Positions 20,347 through 30,045 of a DNA stretch of 64,000 bases are shown here, piece by piece. The notes under the pieces are model-generated. The model was not told the DNA's origin, did no database searches, and saw nothing but the letters and a program-made list of their open reading frames with translations. The position numbers were made by a program, and so were the translations under genes. This stretch comes from Chaetoderma sp. LZ-2023a. Lineage: Eukaryota > Mollusca > Caudofoveata > Chaetodermatida > Chaetodermatidae. Every line of letters starts with the position of its first letter. The stretch's first letter is position 1. The stretch spans positions 65,667,688-65,731,687 of the forward strand of contig CM067370.1 in the NCBI GenBank assembly GCA_034401795.1, in the 5' to 3' direction.

Positions 20347-22440
20347 ATGTGTCGAGTGCCACATATCGTACGTGTTCTATACAAGGACCATGTCTGTTTC
20401 CACTGTACTAAGTGTAGTCTTGCCAGTAGGTGTAACGTTTGCGCTGTGTGGTCGGTCGATATGATGCTTAAGTTCCTTGCCAGAAGGACTTGGCAGGGTC
20501 TGATGCGGGGTCAGGCGGTCCGAAAGTAAATCGTGGAGCGTCCGTTTCGGCCCGTGGGGGCATTCCACGTCTGCAACTGGAGGTGGTGGAGATGGCACCG
20601 CCGGCGTGGTTTGGTCCGGCTAGGCAAGGTGTCTTGCATAGCGTTCTGCCCACGCTGGTGTCGTCCCTGCTGCCAAAAGTTGTAGGGCAGTCTCTCCCCA
20701 TGTTTGATTCGAACCCTGTCCTTGGACGGGGTGCTGGACTGGACACCGAGGGAGCCGTTTCGTACGGCCCCCTGGCAGTACCGTCGGGCTCCGGCCCGAT
20801 GGGTTCTGTCTCTCTGCGGCCACCTCCGGGTGGTCCAGTAGCGGTGGCCGGTCCGTCAGGACGGCTCCACGGTTTTCCTTGTCTAGTGACGACTTAGGGT
20901 TCTGAAGATGAGGAGGCCGAGGAGGAGAGGGTGCTGAGGCCTGTGAGGCCGCGGGTGGAGAGCATGGAGGTCGATTCCGTCCTGATGGAACCCGACCTCC
21001 AGCTGTCTGGCCTGGCGCAAGCCAGGGCAGCGGCTCCGCCCGTGGTTGAGGCCACTCCGGTACCGTGCACTGGTCCCGTGATGGTTGGTTTGCTGCCAAC
21101 TGCCACGGTGACGGGTGTGGCCGGCCAGGCATGGTACTCGCCTATCTCGCCTGGTCCGGCGGTCAGACATGGGGTGCCGTTGGCGCCCGTGTTTGGCCAC
21201 GGTTCCTCAACCGCTATGGGTCCGCATGGTTTTCCGTGCAGGCCTACTCCATGGACTGTGTGTGTTCCATGGGGTGGCGGCGGAACCGTACGGTGCCGAA
21301 GTTCCTGGCATATCAGCAATGGCTCCTAGCCGGGAGGCCGTTGCTGGTAGGGCCGTGAACATGTCAACGGGTGACGTGTTCACAGTAGTGTCCTCCTCGG
21401 AGACGGATTGGTCTGAGGCTCTGGCTTGGCTAGCCAGGGTGGACCTGTGTGTGGTTCCGACCACTGCCGAGGAGGATGTACCCCGTCCATCGGTGCATCG
21501 ATTAGGATGGGGATCTTGCCCGCAGCCCTGATCCAGTCTGTTGGACTGGATCCATGGTTTATGGTGTTGCTTGATACTATGTATAGCAAACAACGCATGA
21601 ACAAGGGCCAGCTTCTTGTGGCCTCCATGGAGGTGCGGGCGAGGGGTCGTATTCCAAGAGGGGGGGGGGGGGAATACGACACGGATGGTGTTGTCCCGTC
21701 GGTCACCGAGAATGACCGCTGGGTACTGGGTGTTCAGAGTGCTGGAGTGGGTGGCCCCGGTCCGGCACTTGTGGACAAGTCCCAGGCACACCAGGATGAA
21801 GTCCTGTCCCTATGCGATGAGGGTGTGAGGGCAGCTATGAGTGCTGTCAACCATTCGTATCGCCTTCTTCAGTCGGTGTGGGCTGAGGGGTGGGCAGGCC
21901 ACCCTGTGCCACCTGTGGCGCTTTCGTGCGTCAATGACGGCTTGGTGCTGTCTATGGATGCGCTGGCAAGGGTGCAGGCGCGTGTGACAAAGTCCAGGAG
22001 GCAAATGGTTCTTGACCATATGCATCCGGCTACAGCAGTCAGGGAGCGTCTTCTTGGGACACCCCTGACAGGGCCTAGCATCTTCGGTGGCCAGGCGTGG
22101 GCCATCCTAGAGGACACTGCCAGCATTGCGCAGAATCGGTTGGCGGTAAGCCTACAGCTGGAGCGAGTGTGGAAAGCGCACGCACAAGGGGCTGTAGGGA
22201 AACCGTTAGCTGTCCAACTTTCAAAGACGCAGTAGAAGCAGGAAGGCAAGGCGAAAGCTAAGCCTACTGCGACTTCTGCTTCGTCTGGATTTTCTCAGCC
22301 GCCACCGGCTAAGAAAGCCAGGAAGGTTGTGGAGGCCCCTACCTTCCCCAATGTTGCTCATGATCGCCCTAGAGGCGGGAAGGGCAGGGGGAGGGGTACG
22401 GGTAAGTCCTCCAAGGGCGGAAAGAAGGGAGCGGATCGTA
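20347..22440 (+). pseudogene. DIRS A2 ORF1 (Gag-like), fragmented
   Basis: The first piece (20347-20529) carries a Cys cluster (CFHCTKC, CNVC) comparable to the N-terminal Cys motif of B1 ORF1. Further pieces follow in other frames (20490-20897, 20931-21329, 21426-22235). The last contains a block nearly identical to A1 ORF1 (VNHSYRLLQSVWAE, PLTGPSIFGG) and is closed at 22233-22235 by a TAG where A1 reads AAG. A poly-G run at 21661-21673 lies inside. Several frameshifts separate the pieces, so no complete protein can be made. Confidence 0.75.
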
Positions 22441-22502
22441 CCTGAGGGTACGAGAGCTCCCTTCATATCCGCCTGGACCGCACCTGTGCGACAGGGACAG
22501 CG

Positions 22503-24660
22503 GTGCCAGTTATACCTGCCGAGCCAAGACGGAAATGGGTCTCTCTCTCGTTAAGAAAGGGGGGGGGGGGGGAGCGGACCGCGAGCCGGACAACCCCGTT
22601 AGACGTCGAGGCGTCTATGGTGGGTGGAAGGCTCATGCGTTTCGTCGAGGCCTGGCGGGGTGTGACGTCAGACAGTCTGGTCCCGGGATGGTTATCCCAG
22701 GGTTACATGCCGGAGTGGTGGGACTTTCCACCGCAGAATCTGTCTTTGGCACCTGTCTGGACACCCGTACCACGGGACCCAGACAAGTTAGAAGCCGTTC
22801 AAAACGAAGTGTCGGGTTTGCTTCTGAAGGGAGCAATAAACCCAGCAAACCAGAACACTCCGGGCTTCTATTCAAATATGTTCCTTGTCCCCAAGAGCAC
22901 GGGGGGATGGAGACCCATACTCAATCTCAGGCCATTAAATTGGTTTATCCATACGCCTCGGTTCCAGATGGAAAAACCGAGGTCGGTAATGGCAGGATTG
23001 AGGAAGGGAATGTGGTGTGTGTCGATCGATCTGAAAGATGCATATTTCCACATTCCTATGAACCGGAGTTGGCACAGGTTTCTGAGATTTGCGTTTCAGA
23101 ATCAAGTATGGGAGTTTACTGTTCTCCGTTTGGCCTGTCGACAGCTCCGTGGGTTTTCACAAGGGTGGTCCTTGCGGTGACAGCGTTTCTCAGAGAAGAG
23201 AATGTGGCGCTACACACCTACATAGACGGCTGGCTGCTCAAAGCAGACTCTGCAGCCAGGTTGAACGTGGATACTGCTCTGACTCTGAAGTTACTTTCAG
23301 ATCTAGGCTGGATAGTCAACAAGGAGAAATCCGAGTTGACACCCACTCAACATTTCGTTTATTTGGGGATGCGATTCGATCTCGAGGAGGGCAGGGTTTA
23401 CCCGTCAGAGCCCAGAGTGGGGTCTGTTAGCCATCCTCAAGAGTTTTCGAGTGGGAAACCACATTCAGGCGAGGCGGTTTCTTCAGATGCTGGGCATGAT
23501 GGTCTCCATGGAGCAAGTGATCCTGTACGCTGCTCTAATGCGAAGACCTATCCAGTTGTACCTGATGTCTCTGTGGAAACAGAGAACAGAACCCCTGTCA
23601 AAACTGGTGCCAGTTTTGGAGCCAATAATATCGCATCTTGTATGGTGGAAACAGCGTCAGAATCTCATAGTAGGGGTTTCGCTGCACCTACCCCACCCCC
23701 AGCTGTCCGTGTACACGGGTGCATAGCTGGAGGGGTGGGGGGGCCTGCCTGGGAGAACACCAGGTCTCGGGCACATGGACTCTCCTGGAGAGTCAGCTGC
23801 ATATCAATCTGTTGTAAATGATGGCAGTGGAACTGGCGTTGGAAGAGTTTCTTCCGATGATCAGGGGCAAGGTGATATTGATACGGTCGGACAATTCGAC
23901 GGTAGTATCATACATAAATCGCCAAGGCGGGACCAGGTCACCCACACTGTGTATCAAAGTGTGGCACTTGATTCAATGGTGCAGGAATTACTCGGTTGTT
24001 TTGAAAGCAGCTCACATTCCTGGCCGATTGAACATTCTGGCGGATGCTTTGTCTCGCAGACAGAGAATTCTGCCAACAGAATGGTCCCTCAACCCTCCAG
24101 TTCTACGAAGGATCTTCGAGCATTGGGGCAAACCCAACGTGGACTTGTTCGCCACAAGGGGAAATGCTCAAGTCATGACTTATGTCTCGCCGATTCCAGA
24201 TCCAAATGCCGTCGATACAGACGCTCTGGCAATAAGCTGGAGAGGGATGCACGCTTACGCGTACCCACCCACCATCCTTCTGCCGAAGGTTATTGGTGAA
24301 GATCAGGGAGGAACCGTATCTGGTCCTGCTAATAGCGCCGTATTGGCCAAGCAGGGCGTGGTTCACGGATCTGCTAGATCTGCTGGTGGAAAATCCAGTG
24401 CAGTTGCCCGAGATTCCGAACATAATCTCCCAGGCCAAGGGACGCTTCCTACACGAGCGTCCCGAAATGTTATTGACTGCGTGGTTGTTGTCAAACAACG
24501 TTCCACGTCGGGAGGCTTTTCTCGACAGGCTGCTGATTTCAAGTCATATAACAACAAGGTTAACGGATTTGCAGACTGGTGTGAGGAAAGGGGTATTGTT
24601 ACCTTTCATTCCACTATTCAGCAAATAGCAGACTTTCTCTGTTAGCTGTTCTTTTCAGGA
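22503..24660 (+). pseudogene. DIRS A2 reverse transcriptase - RNase H - methyltransferase-like, broken
   Basis: The reading begins VPVIPAEPRRKW, passes through a 13-base G run and is open to 23180. It then shifts frame at 23126, where A1 reads LPFGLSTAP. The catalytic motif reads YIDGW (codon at 23227-23229), so one of the two essential RT Asp residues is lost. The first RNase H motif reads YTGA followed by a stop. Downstream pieces hold RSDNSTVVSYINRQGG, HIPGRLNILADALSRR and the methyltransferase-like DLFATRGNA. Clearly dead. Confidence 0.88.
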
Positions 24661-25466
24661 CTAGCTCCTGTCACAATTGCTGGATACAAGTCAGCTTTGG
24701 CATCAGTTATCCCTTGTCTAGCCAACAGGGATAGTCCAGAGGTGGCCCAGTTGAGTGTGATGGTGAAGGGAATGAGCAATCTCCGATCGAGACAACTGGT
24801 AGTCATTCCAGCCTGGAGTCTATCTTTACTGCTTAATGTACTGGCCAAGCACCCTTTCGAACCGTTGCGTAGGGCTAGTCTAAAGCATTTGACTCTAAAG
24901 GCGGTCTTTCTATTGGCAGCTTCCTCAGCTAGAAGGCGCAGTGTGATCCATGCACTTTCAGCAGAGAGGGACCGATTATTGTCTCCAGAGAGGGTCTGCG
25001 TCTACTGCCAGGAGCAGAGTTTATGTCAAAGATCTTGGTCTTTCAGATATCCCGGCAAACCGATCGCTATACCGAAACTAAGTAGGTTAGATCGTGATGC
25101 CAGTGTCTGGTGCCCAGTCCGTGCTTTGACTAAGTACAAAACGGACAGACTCGTTACGGTCGAATGATAGACATCTGTGGATCTGCCTTATGGAGCCATA
25201 TGGCGCCGCATCCATGGATTCTATCTCTCGTTGGGTAGTCGAATGCATTCAGATTACCCGTGAGATTACGACTGGGCACCAAGTGCAAGGCGCAAGGGCA
25301 CGTTGTTAGAGGAATAGCCGCCTCTTCCGGCCTTGACAATGGTGTTCCGTTTAAGGACATCATGGCTATCGCACAAGGGCACTGTGAGTCCTCTTTCACG
25401 GATTACTATATGAGGGATGTGTCAGACTTCGCCATTCCACTCGCTTTAGCTGTTTTGAGACGATAG
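24430..25466 (+). pseudogene. DIRS A2 tyrosine recombinase, broken
   Basis: The N-terminal part is shortened by deletions relative to A1 and stops after ADFLC at 24643. The piece at 24697-25167 retains SSARRRSVIHALSAE. A frameshift follows near 25140 and an HVVRG-like segment replaces the HxxR box. The last piece ends with SSFTDYYMRD, so the nucleophile Tyr codon is still present, and LALAVLRR. Non-functional because of the frameshifts and deletions. Confidence 0.85.
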
Positions 25467-25966
25467 CTATATGACCGCACTGTTCTTCCTTTTTTAGCAT
25501 TTGTAAGAGAGAATTTAGAAGCAGGCTTGGTCGAGCGAGAGGATATCAACCAGTTGTGTCACTGAGGCCGAACAAGTGAATGGTTGGAGGCTCCAGGTCT
25601 GAATTCCAAATGTCATGAGGTAATTCACGATTGAGAGTGTTTTGTATTATGTCTATATATCTTGATCATTCATCTTATATATTCATGCTCATTCCCAGGC
25701 TAATATATGCAAAGAGCAGTTAACCCTCTTGGCATATTTGTGTTTCAGGCGAGATACATGTTCGTGAGTTCTCTCCCTTTTCTTAGGAGAAAAAGGGGAG
25801 GGGGGGGCAGTGATGCGAATGTGATTCGGTTCCGATAACTTGACGGTCCTTTTAGGTCTCCGTTAGTCGAGTTGTTACGTCTAAATCTTTCTCCAAGGGG
25901 CAAAAGTAGCATTTATGGCTTGCCCCTTCCCACCAGGTTACTGAACAAATCTGGTGTATATCAGAA

Positions 25967-26060
25967 AGTAACAGAATGGTGAGTATTGATCGAAGGAGAA
26001 TGCAGGAAATTTCAATTTCCCTTTCTCCGAGATAACAATACTCACCATTCTGTTACGGAC
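25967..26060. repeat. DIRS A2 internal complementary region
   Basis: Same structure as 4239-4329: GTAACAGAATGGTGAGTATTG, then GATCGAAGGAGAATG fused to CAGGAAATTTCAATTTCCC, then CAATACTCACCATTCTGTTAC. Confidence 0.87.
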
Positions 26061-26082
26061 CCAGCCTCCCAGCCCCACGGAG

Positions 26083-26305
26083 GCAAGCCATGGATTTCTC
26101 TTGTTTGGTGGCTATGCAAACAATATGAGCTCTATGGTAGACGGGTACTCGGCAGTTGGGAGCCGAGTACCCGGTTCCAAGGAGTCGGTAAAGCTTTCTA
26201 AGTCTATAGTCCTAGAGCCAGCTGTCAGGGCCAGCTGTGTATCAGAAAGTAACAGAATGCTGAGTATTGTTAGATCTCGGAGAAAGGGAAATTGAAATTT
26301 CCTGC
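26083..26305. repeat. DIRS A2 right inverted terminal repeat and right end
   Basis: It is inverted relative to 19243-19442. The last ~37 bases (TTAGATCTCGGAGAAAGGG..CCTGC) are unique to the right end and are complemented in the internal complementary region. Confidence 0.87.
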
Positions 26306-26719
26306 AAACTCTAGTACACATTGCCTATGTATATTTAATTCCAAGTTTTGCAATAGAACTGAAGCTGTAATCATCAAGAAAGCATCTGGAGAGACCAAAA
26401 CAACACCTGCTTATTAATAAGCCTCTGACAGAAAATAAGAGATCAAGACTGATGAACAGCAAACTCTGTACACCTGATGGCATAGAAAAAGCTACAAGTT
26501 TATCAGATAGCTATAGTGTTACAATCAGATTACTTTAAATTGGGTGCAGGGCTTTGATGTGACTTGTATTTTAGAATTCCTCAGTATCTATTATCTAAGT
26601 ACTCTGCATTTGAGCTTATACCTTGTGCATAATAGAACAGAACAGATCAGCAATGACTGGAAATAGCTGATGGTCTGTATTTATAATTTTCAGACAGGAT
26701 TCATTACACATGCAAGGGT

Positions 26720-26925
26720 AATAGAGGAATTAGTTTCAAAATATTCAATAGAATGGTTATTAAATAGTTAAGAATAATTTTTTAGATGGCTGAATTTTAA
26801 AAGTTCATAATGGTCTTAGCTAAGTCATTCATTATGCATTTTGATTGTGACAGCAGCCTACATGTGACATAATTCATTGTGACATCATACTTGAGTGACA
26901 GATCAAATTCAACCATTGCGATGCA
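26720..26925. repeat. Interspersed repeat, second copy
   Basis: This matches 17720-18020 and 52930-53230 through GTTTCAAAATATTCAA, TTATTAAATAGTTAAGA and GACAGCAGCCTACATGTGACA. It sits directly before the long palindrome. Confidence 0.5.
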
Positions 26926-26941
26926 TGATTGTATAGTACAC

Positions 26942-27482
26942 TAACAATAAATAGTAGTGACATTTCAATGTATAAATTCAAGTCTGAAACTTAATCAAGC
27001 CTTTATTGTCCTTGAGAAATATCTCAAGTGGCAAGTTTCAAGAGAATTCTTCTCTTGGTTTATAAATGGACATCAGATATTGACTTAGCCATTACATTTT
27101 GTTAGTATTATATACTTATCTTCCATCATATTAAGCTCAATTACCATTAAATGTAGCACCAATAACCTTGTAGCTGTATGTGATACAATCAATTATCATG
27201 GTGTGTATATATATAATAATATATATGATAATTGATTGTATCACATACAGCTACAAGGTTATTGGTGCTACATTTAATGGTAGTTGAGCTTAATATGATG
27301 GAAGATAAGTATATAATACTAACAAAATGTAATGGCTAAGTCAATATCTGATGTCCATTTATAAATCAAGAGAAGAATTCTCTTGAAACTTGCCACTTGA
27401 GATATTTCTCAAGGACAAGAAAGGCTTGATTAAGTTTCAGACTTGAATTTACACATTGAAATGTCACTACTATTTATTGTTA
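26942..27482. repeat. Near-perfect 541-bp palindrome (foldback) in STN1 intron 3
   Basis: The left arm 26942-27199 and right arm 27225-27482 are reverse complements with only a few differences. About 25 AT-rich bases (GTGTATATATATAATAAT core) separate them. The outer words are TAACAATAAATAGTAGTGAC and its complement. No gene, no terminal duplication and no internal repeat family is obvious, although the inner part has TTTATAAATGGACATC, reminiscent of the MITEs. A transcript of STN1 pre-mRNA would form a ~258-bp hairpin 37 bases before exon 4. Confidence 0.9.
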
Positions 27483-27518
27483 CTGTATGTCACCATAATA
27501 TCTGTGATTGACATGTAG

Positions 27519-27674
27519 ACTGCGATCTTCCCGAAGAGCTTCAGGTGAATATGAAGAGCATCGCAAGGAGAACAGAGGAATTAACTGAAGGTTATCAGCT
27601 TGGTGACTTTGTCCATGTTCGGGGCCGTTTGCAGATTTTTCGTGAATCCATGGAGGTTATTGCATCTAATCATT
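27519..27674 (+). CDS. STN1: STN1 exon 4 (end of OB fold)
   Basis: The acceptor is GACATGTAG|AC and the donor CATT|GTATCC, phase 1 on both sides. The 156 bases encode a helix (LPEELQVNMKSIARRTEEL) followed by LGDFVHVRGRLQIFRESMEV. This matches the family's helix and IGD.IRVRG...R..RE segment. The donor GTATCC is weak, and the following intron is 25 kb. A small inaccuracy at the 3' edge is possible, but the joined phase to exon 5 is correct. Confidence 0.9.
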
Positions 27675-28689
27675 GTATCCTTTTGTGCTAAATTGACAGA
27701 GTCTACATAACTCACATGCAGGTAACTGTGATTGTATTAATTTGTTTCGTGCTATTGTAAGCTATTTTATCATGTATACCATCTGGCTTACAAGACAACA
27801 GAGCAGATACAGCCATATAGTCAGATGAGATACAGCAATGTCTTTCCAATGTAGTTATTCTCCTGAATATTTTAAACACACTTTAAATGGAAACAGTAGC
27901 TCCCTAGCATTATTTTGAAATTGACATACTGTGACTTCCAGAAAGGATGTGTTAAGCTTTGTTTTCCATGGAGCAATAGAATGAGGGGTGTTTCTATGAA
28001 AATTACCATCACATTCCCTTTGTTCGAGAGTTCTGTGCCATATAAATACTAAGCCACTTAATCACTATTTGCTAAATGACCACCTGTCATTTAATCCCAG
28101 AAAATATTTACCTATTCATCTCCTGGACTCTTGAGTGACTGTTCATTTATTCAAACTATGATCAAGGTAGTTTTCTTTCTTGTTATTTTGAGATTAATAT
28201 TAGAGTTAATTCCCTTCATTGGCAATGTTGGACCACATTGAGTTAAGTGGTAAGTATTTAGTAGTTAACAAAACACCAGCCATCCCCTATGGGGATGTTT
28301 GGGTCATTTTGTAAAACATAAAATATATTACGCCCCTTAAATCACTGTTTGCTAAAATATAGACTTGGTCAGAGGCAAATAAAAGGTCGCTTTGGACTCT
28401 GGAAATGTCTGGGAAATCTGTAAACGACTACTGTAAATCGCCTATTAGTAACCGCATCCCTAATAGAAGTTGCATGCCAATTTTTTAGGTTGAGCCATTT
28501 TAATTTCTTCAGTTTTAAAATGGCAAATGTATCTAATAGAAGTAAATCCAAATTTCAGCAGTTTGTGTAAAGAAAAAAAATACATGTAGTTTATAAATGC
28601 CAAATAAAAAGAAATTTGAAAAGAAATTTTGCATTGTATGATTACTGTATTCTGTGGCTGTAGTAGTAGAAACATCCTACAGCTGCAAT
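27675..28689. other. STN1 intron 4, first kilobase
   Basis: AT-rich sequence without recognisable coding regions or strong repeats. Confidence 0.6.
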
Positions 28690-29242
28690 CAGTCCTTCGC
28701 TTTCATGTCTTGTCCTCATCCGAAATCTTTAGCTTCCTCAGGTCCATTCTTGACTTGAGTGTACAGAGTCCAGCTTTCTTGAGGTCACCTCGTAGCACGC
28801 TTAGCAGATTTATCCAATGACATCCTTTCCTGACTGTATTTGCTGGCTCCGAGCAGTGTGAATTCTAAGGCCCTCTGTGGTGGTGTCTCTTCTGGCATCC
28901 TTAGCACATGGCCAAACATGGGCCATCTTTGCTGGGCGACTTTTACAGACAGCGGCGACGTATTGCACATCTTGTATAGTGCATCTTTGGAAATTATGCT
29001 GTCTGGCCATCGGTGTCCAGTGATGGTGCGTAGGTGTTTGCGGTGGTAGGCATCGAGTTTGTCTAGAGCTGCCTTTGGAGCTGCCCAGCTGTTACAGTTA
29101 TACAGCATCAAGGATACGCAGGTTGCATTGTGTAAACATAGCCTCTTTATCAGGGGGCATCTTTGATCTACGAATCCATAGCTTCCAGAAGGACTGGAAA
29201 GCTATGTTCCCCATGATGAAGCATGCAGAAATGTCAGCAGTT
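28690..29242 (-). mobile_element. LINE reverse-transcriptase C-terminal remnant, abutting the Maverick end
   Basis: On the minus strand 28785-29111 reads LMLYNCNSWAAPKAALDK and then PLSVKVAQQRWPMFGHVLRM and ETPPQRAL. This is the typical C-terminal block of many non-LTR retrotransposon proteins (LLYG.ESW, RW.GHVLRMP). A frameshift near 29111 leads to an upstream piece (NIAFQSFWKLW) that runs to 29242, exactly where the Maverick terminal repeat begins. The continuation is not visible at the far side of the Maverick, so either that part is deleted or the boundary is a coincidence. Confidence 0.65.
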
Positions 29243-29336
29243 AGTAGTATAGCCGGTAGTAGAAAAATACCACCTCCCTCCACAGGCAACCATTCCGTGA
29301 TCCGCAGCTCCCACCGCCCTCTCAATTCCTTAAGCA
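29243..29336. repeat. Maverick left terminal inverted repeat
   Basis: Bases 29243-29280 match 46348-46385 perfectly as reverse complement. Up to about 29336 the similarity is partial (CCGCCCTCTCAATTCC against GGGATTGAGAGGGCGC). The element starts with AG, as is usual for Polintons. Confidence 0.9.
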
Positions 29337-29476
29337 TAGGTTCATGGGCCACACAAATACATACAAGATACCCAGGCCCTACACCCATCAGTCCAAGGTT
29401 TAAGATCTTGATATAGACTTTATCAAACATGCATTATAATACATGCAAATGGCTTATGCGAGGTATGCCTTTTTGA

Positions 29477-29773
29477 TGCTTAAGGAACTGTGTTGGAGAA
29501 TATTGTGCGACACACAATGCTCAGTTTCAGAAGGCTGCTGTTGAGCCGAAGCCATGCAGAGGATGCGGGGCAGGTATTTATGCAGACTGTGGACTATGTA
29601 AAGCATGCAGGGGGCGTAAACATTCCAACAGAATGAACTACAAGAAGGTCTGTGCCAGGAGAAAGTTCAGTTATGGAAGAACTTTAACGCGTCATGCCAC
29701 GCATTTAGATACAGGCATCCACAGGCATAGGTACCACCCACATGTACTGATTGCCACACACAATAGGGTCTGA
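29477..29773 (+). CDS. Possible CXXC-type zinc finger remnant in the Maverick left arm
   Basis: A 98-codon frame without an ATG, open between a TGA at 29474 and a TGA at 29771. It encodes CRGCG followed by DCGLCKACRGRKH and NYKKVCARRK. The spacing DCGxCxxC..(12-14)..KxxCxxR matches the second half of CXXC domains, which bind unmethylated CpG DNA. The first half has C-x2-C but lacks the third expected Cys (Gly instead), and the last Cys of the domain is Phe. It may be a decayed gene or an exon. It lies between the left repeat and polymerase B. Function unproven. Confidence 0.4.
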   Translation, partial: CLRNCVGEYCATHNAQFQKAAVEPKPCRGCGAGIYADCGLCKACRGRKHSNRMNYKKVCARRKFSYGRTLTRHATHLDTGIHRHRYHPHVLIATHNRV

Positions 29774-29910
29774 ACGGCCATTTAGAGACAGGCATTCACA
29801 GGGATATACACCACCCACAGGTACTGATCGCCACACATAATATGGTCTGAACGCCCCTTTAGAGACAGGCATCCACAGGGATATACACCACCCACAGGTA
29901 CTGATCGCCA
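29708..29910. repeat. 77-bp tandem repeat, 2.6 copies, Maverick subterminal
   Basis: Units start at 29708, 29785 and 29862 with GAGACAGGCATCCACAGGGA. They continue through ACCACCCACAGGTACTGATC and GGTCTGAACGGCCATTTA. An inverted relative of the unit is present near the right end (45262-45310), so this is part of an ancestral long terminal repeat. Confidence 0.8.
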
Positions 29911-29911
29911 C

Positions 29912-30045
29912 TTACTGTAACACCCTCGAAGATGGTCAGAAATATTTATAGACCTTGCATCATGGTTACTGTAACACCCTCGAAGATGGTCAGAAATGTT
30001 TAAGATCTAATATAGTATAGACCTTGCATCATGGTTACTGTAACA
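29912..30045. repeat. Tandem duplication around the polymerase B start
   Basis: The word GTTACTGTAACACcctcgaag occurs near 29912 (partial) and 29963. The real start at 30031 repeats ATGGTTACTGTAACAC, preceded each time by ATAGACCTTGCATC. The 68-base duplication therefore carries a copy of the polymerase start codon. Confidence 0.65.

Larger units (their letters stand above)
19243..26305 (+). mobile_element. DIRS-type retrotransposon copy A2, decayed, in STN1 intron 3
   Basis: This 7.06-kb copy of subfamily A is complete in outline: left repeat 19243-19442, ORF1 region, RT region, recombinase region, internal complementary region 25967-26060 and right repeat 26083-26305. The ends are defined by the internal complementary region, which fuses GGAGAATG (complement of the left end CATTCTCC) to CAGGAAATTTC (complement of the right end). 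Many frameshifts and stops, plus a lost RT Asp, show it is inactive. It has the same orientation as STN1. Confidence 0.93.

Noticed and set aside
29708..29910. CRISPR array
   Set aside because: Direct repeats are 77 bp without spacers and lie in a eukaryotic transposon arm.
29705..29911. Minus-strand frame with repeating peptide
   Set aside because: The repeat comes from the 77-bp tandem array of the Maverick arm, with no family resemblance.
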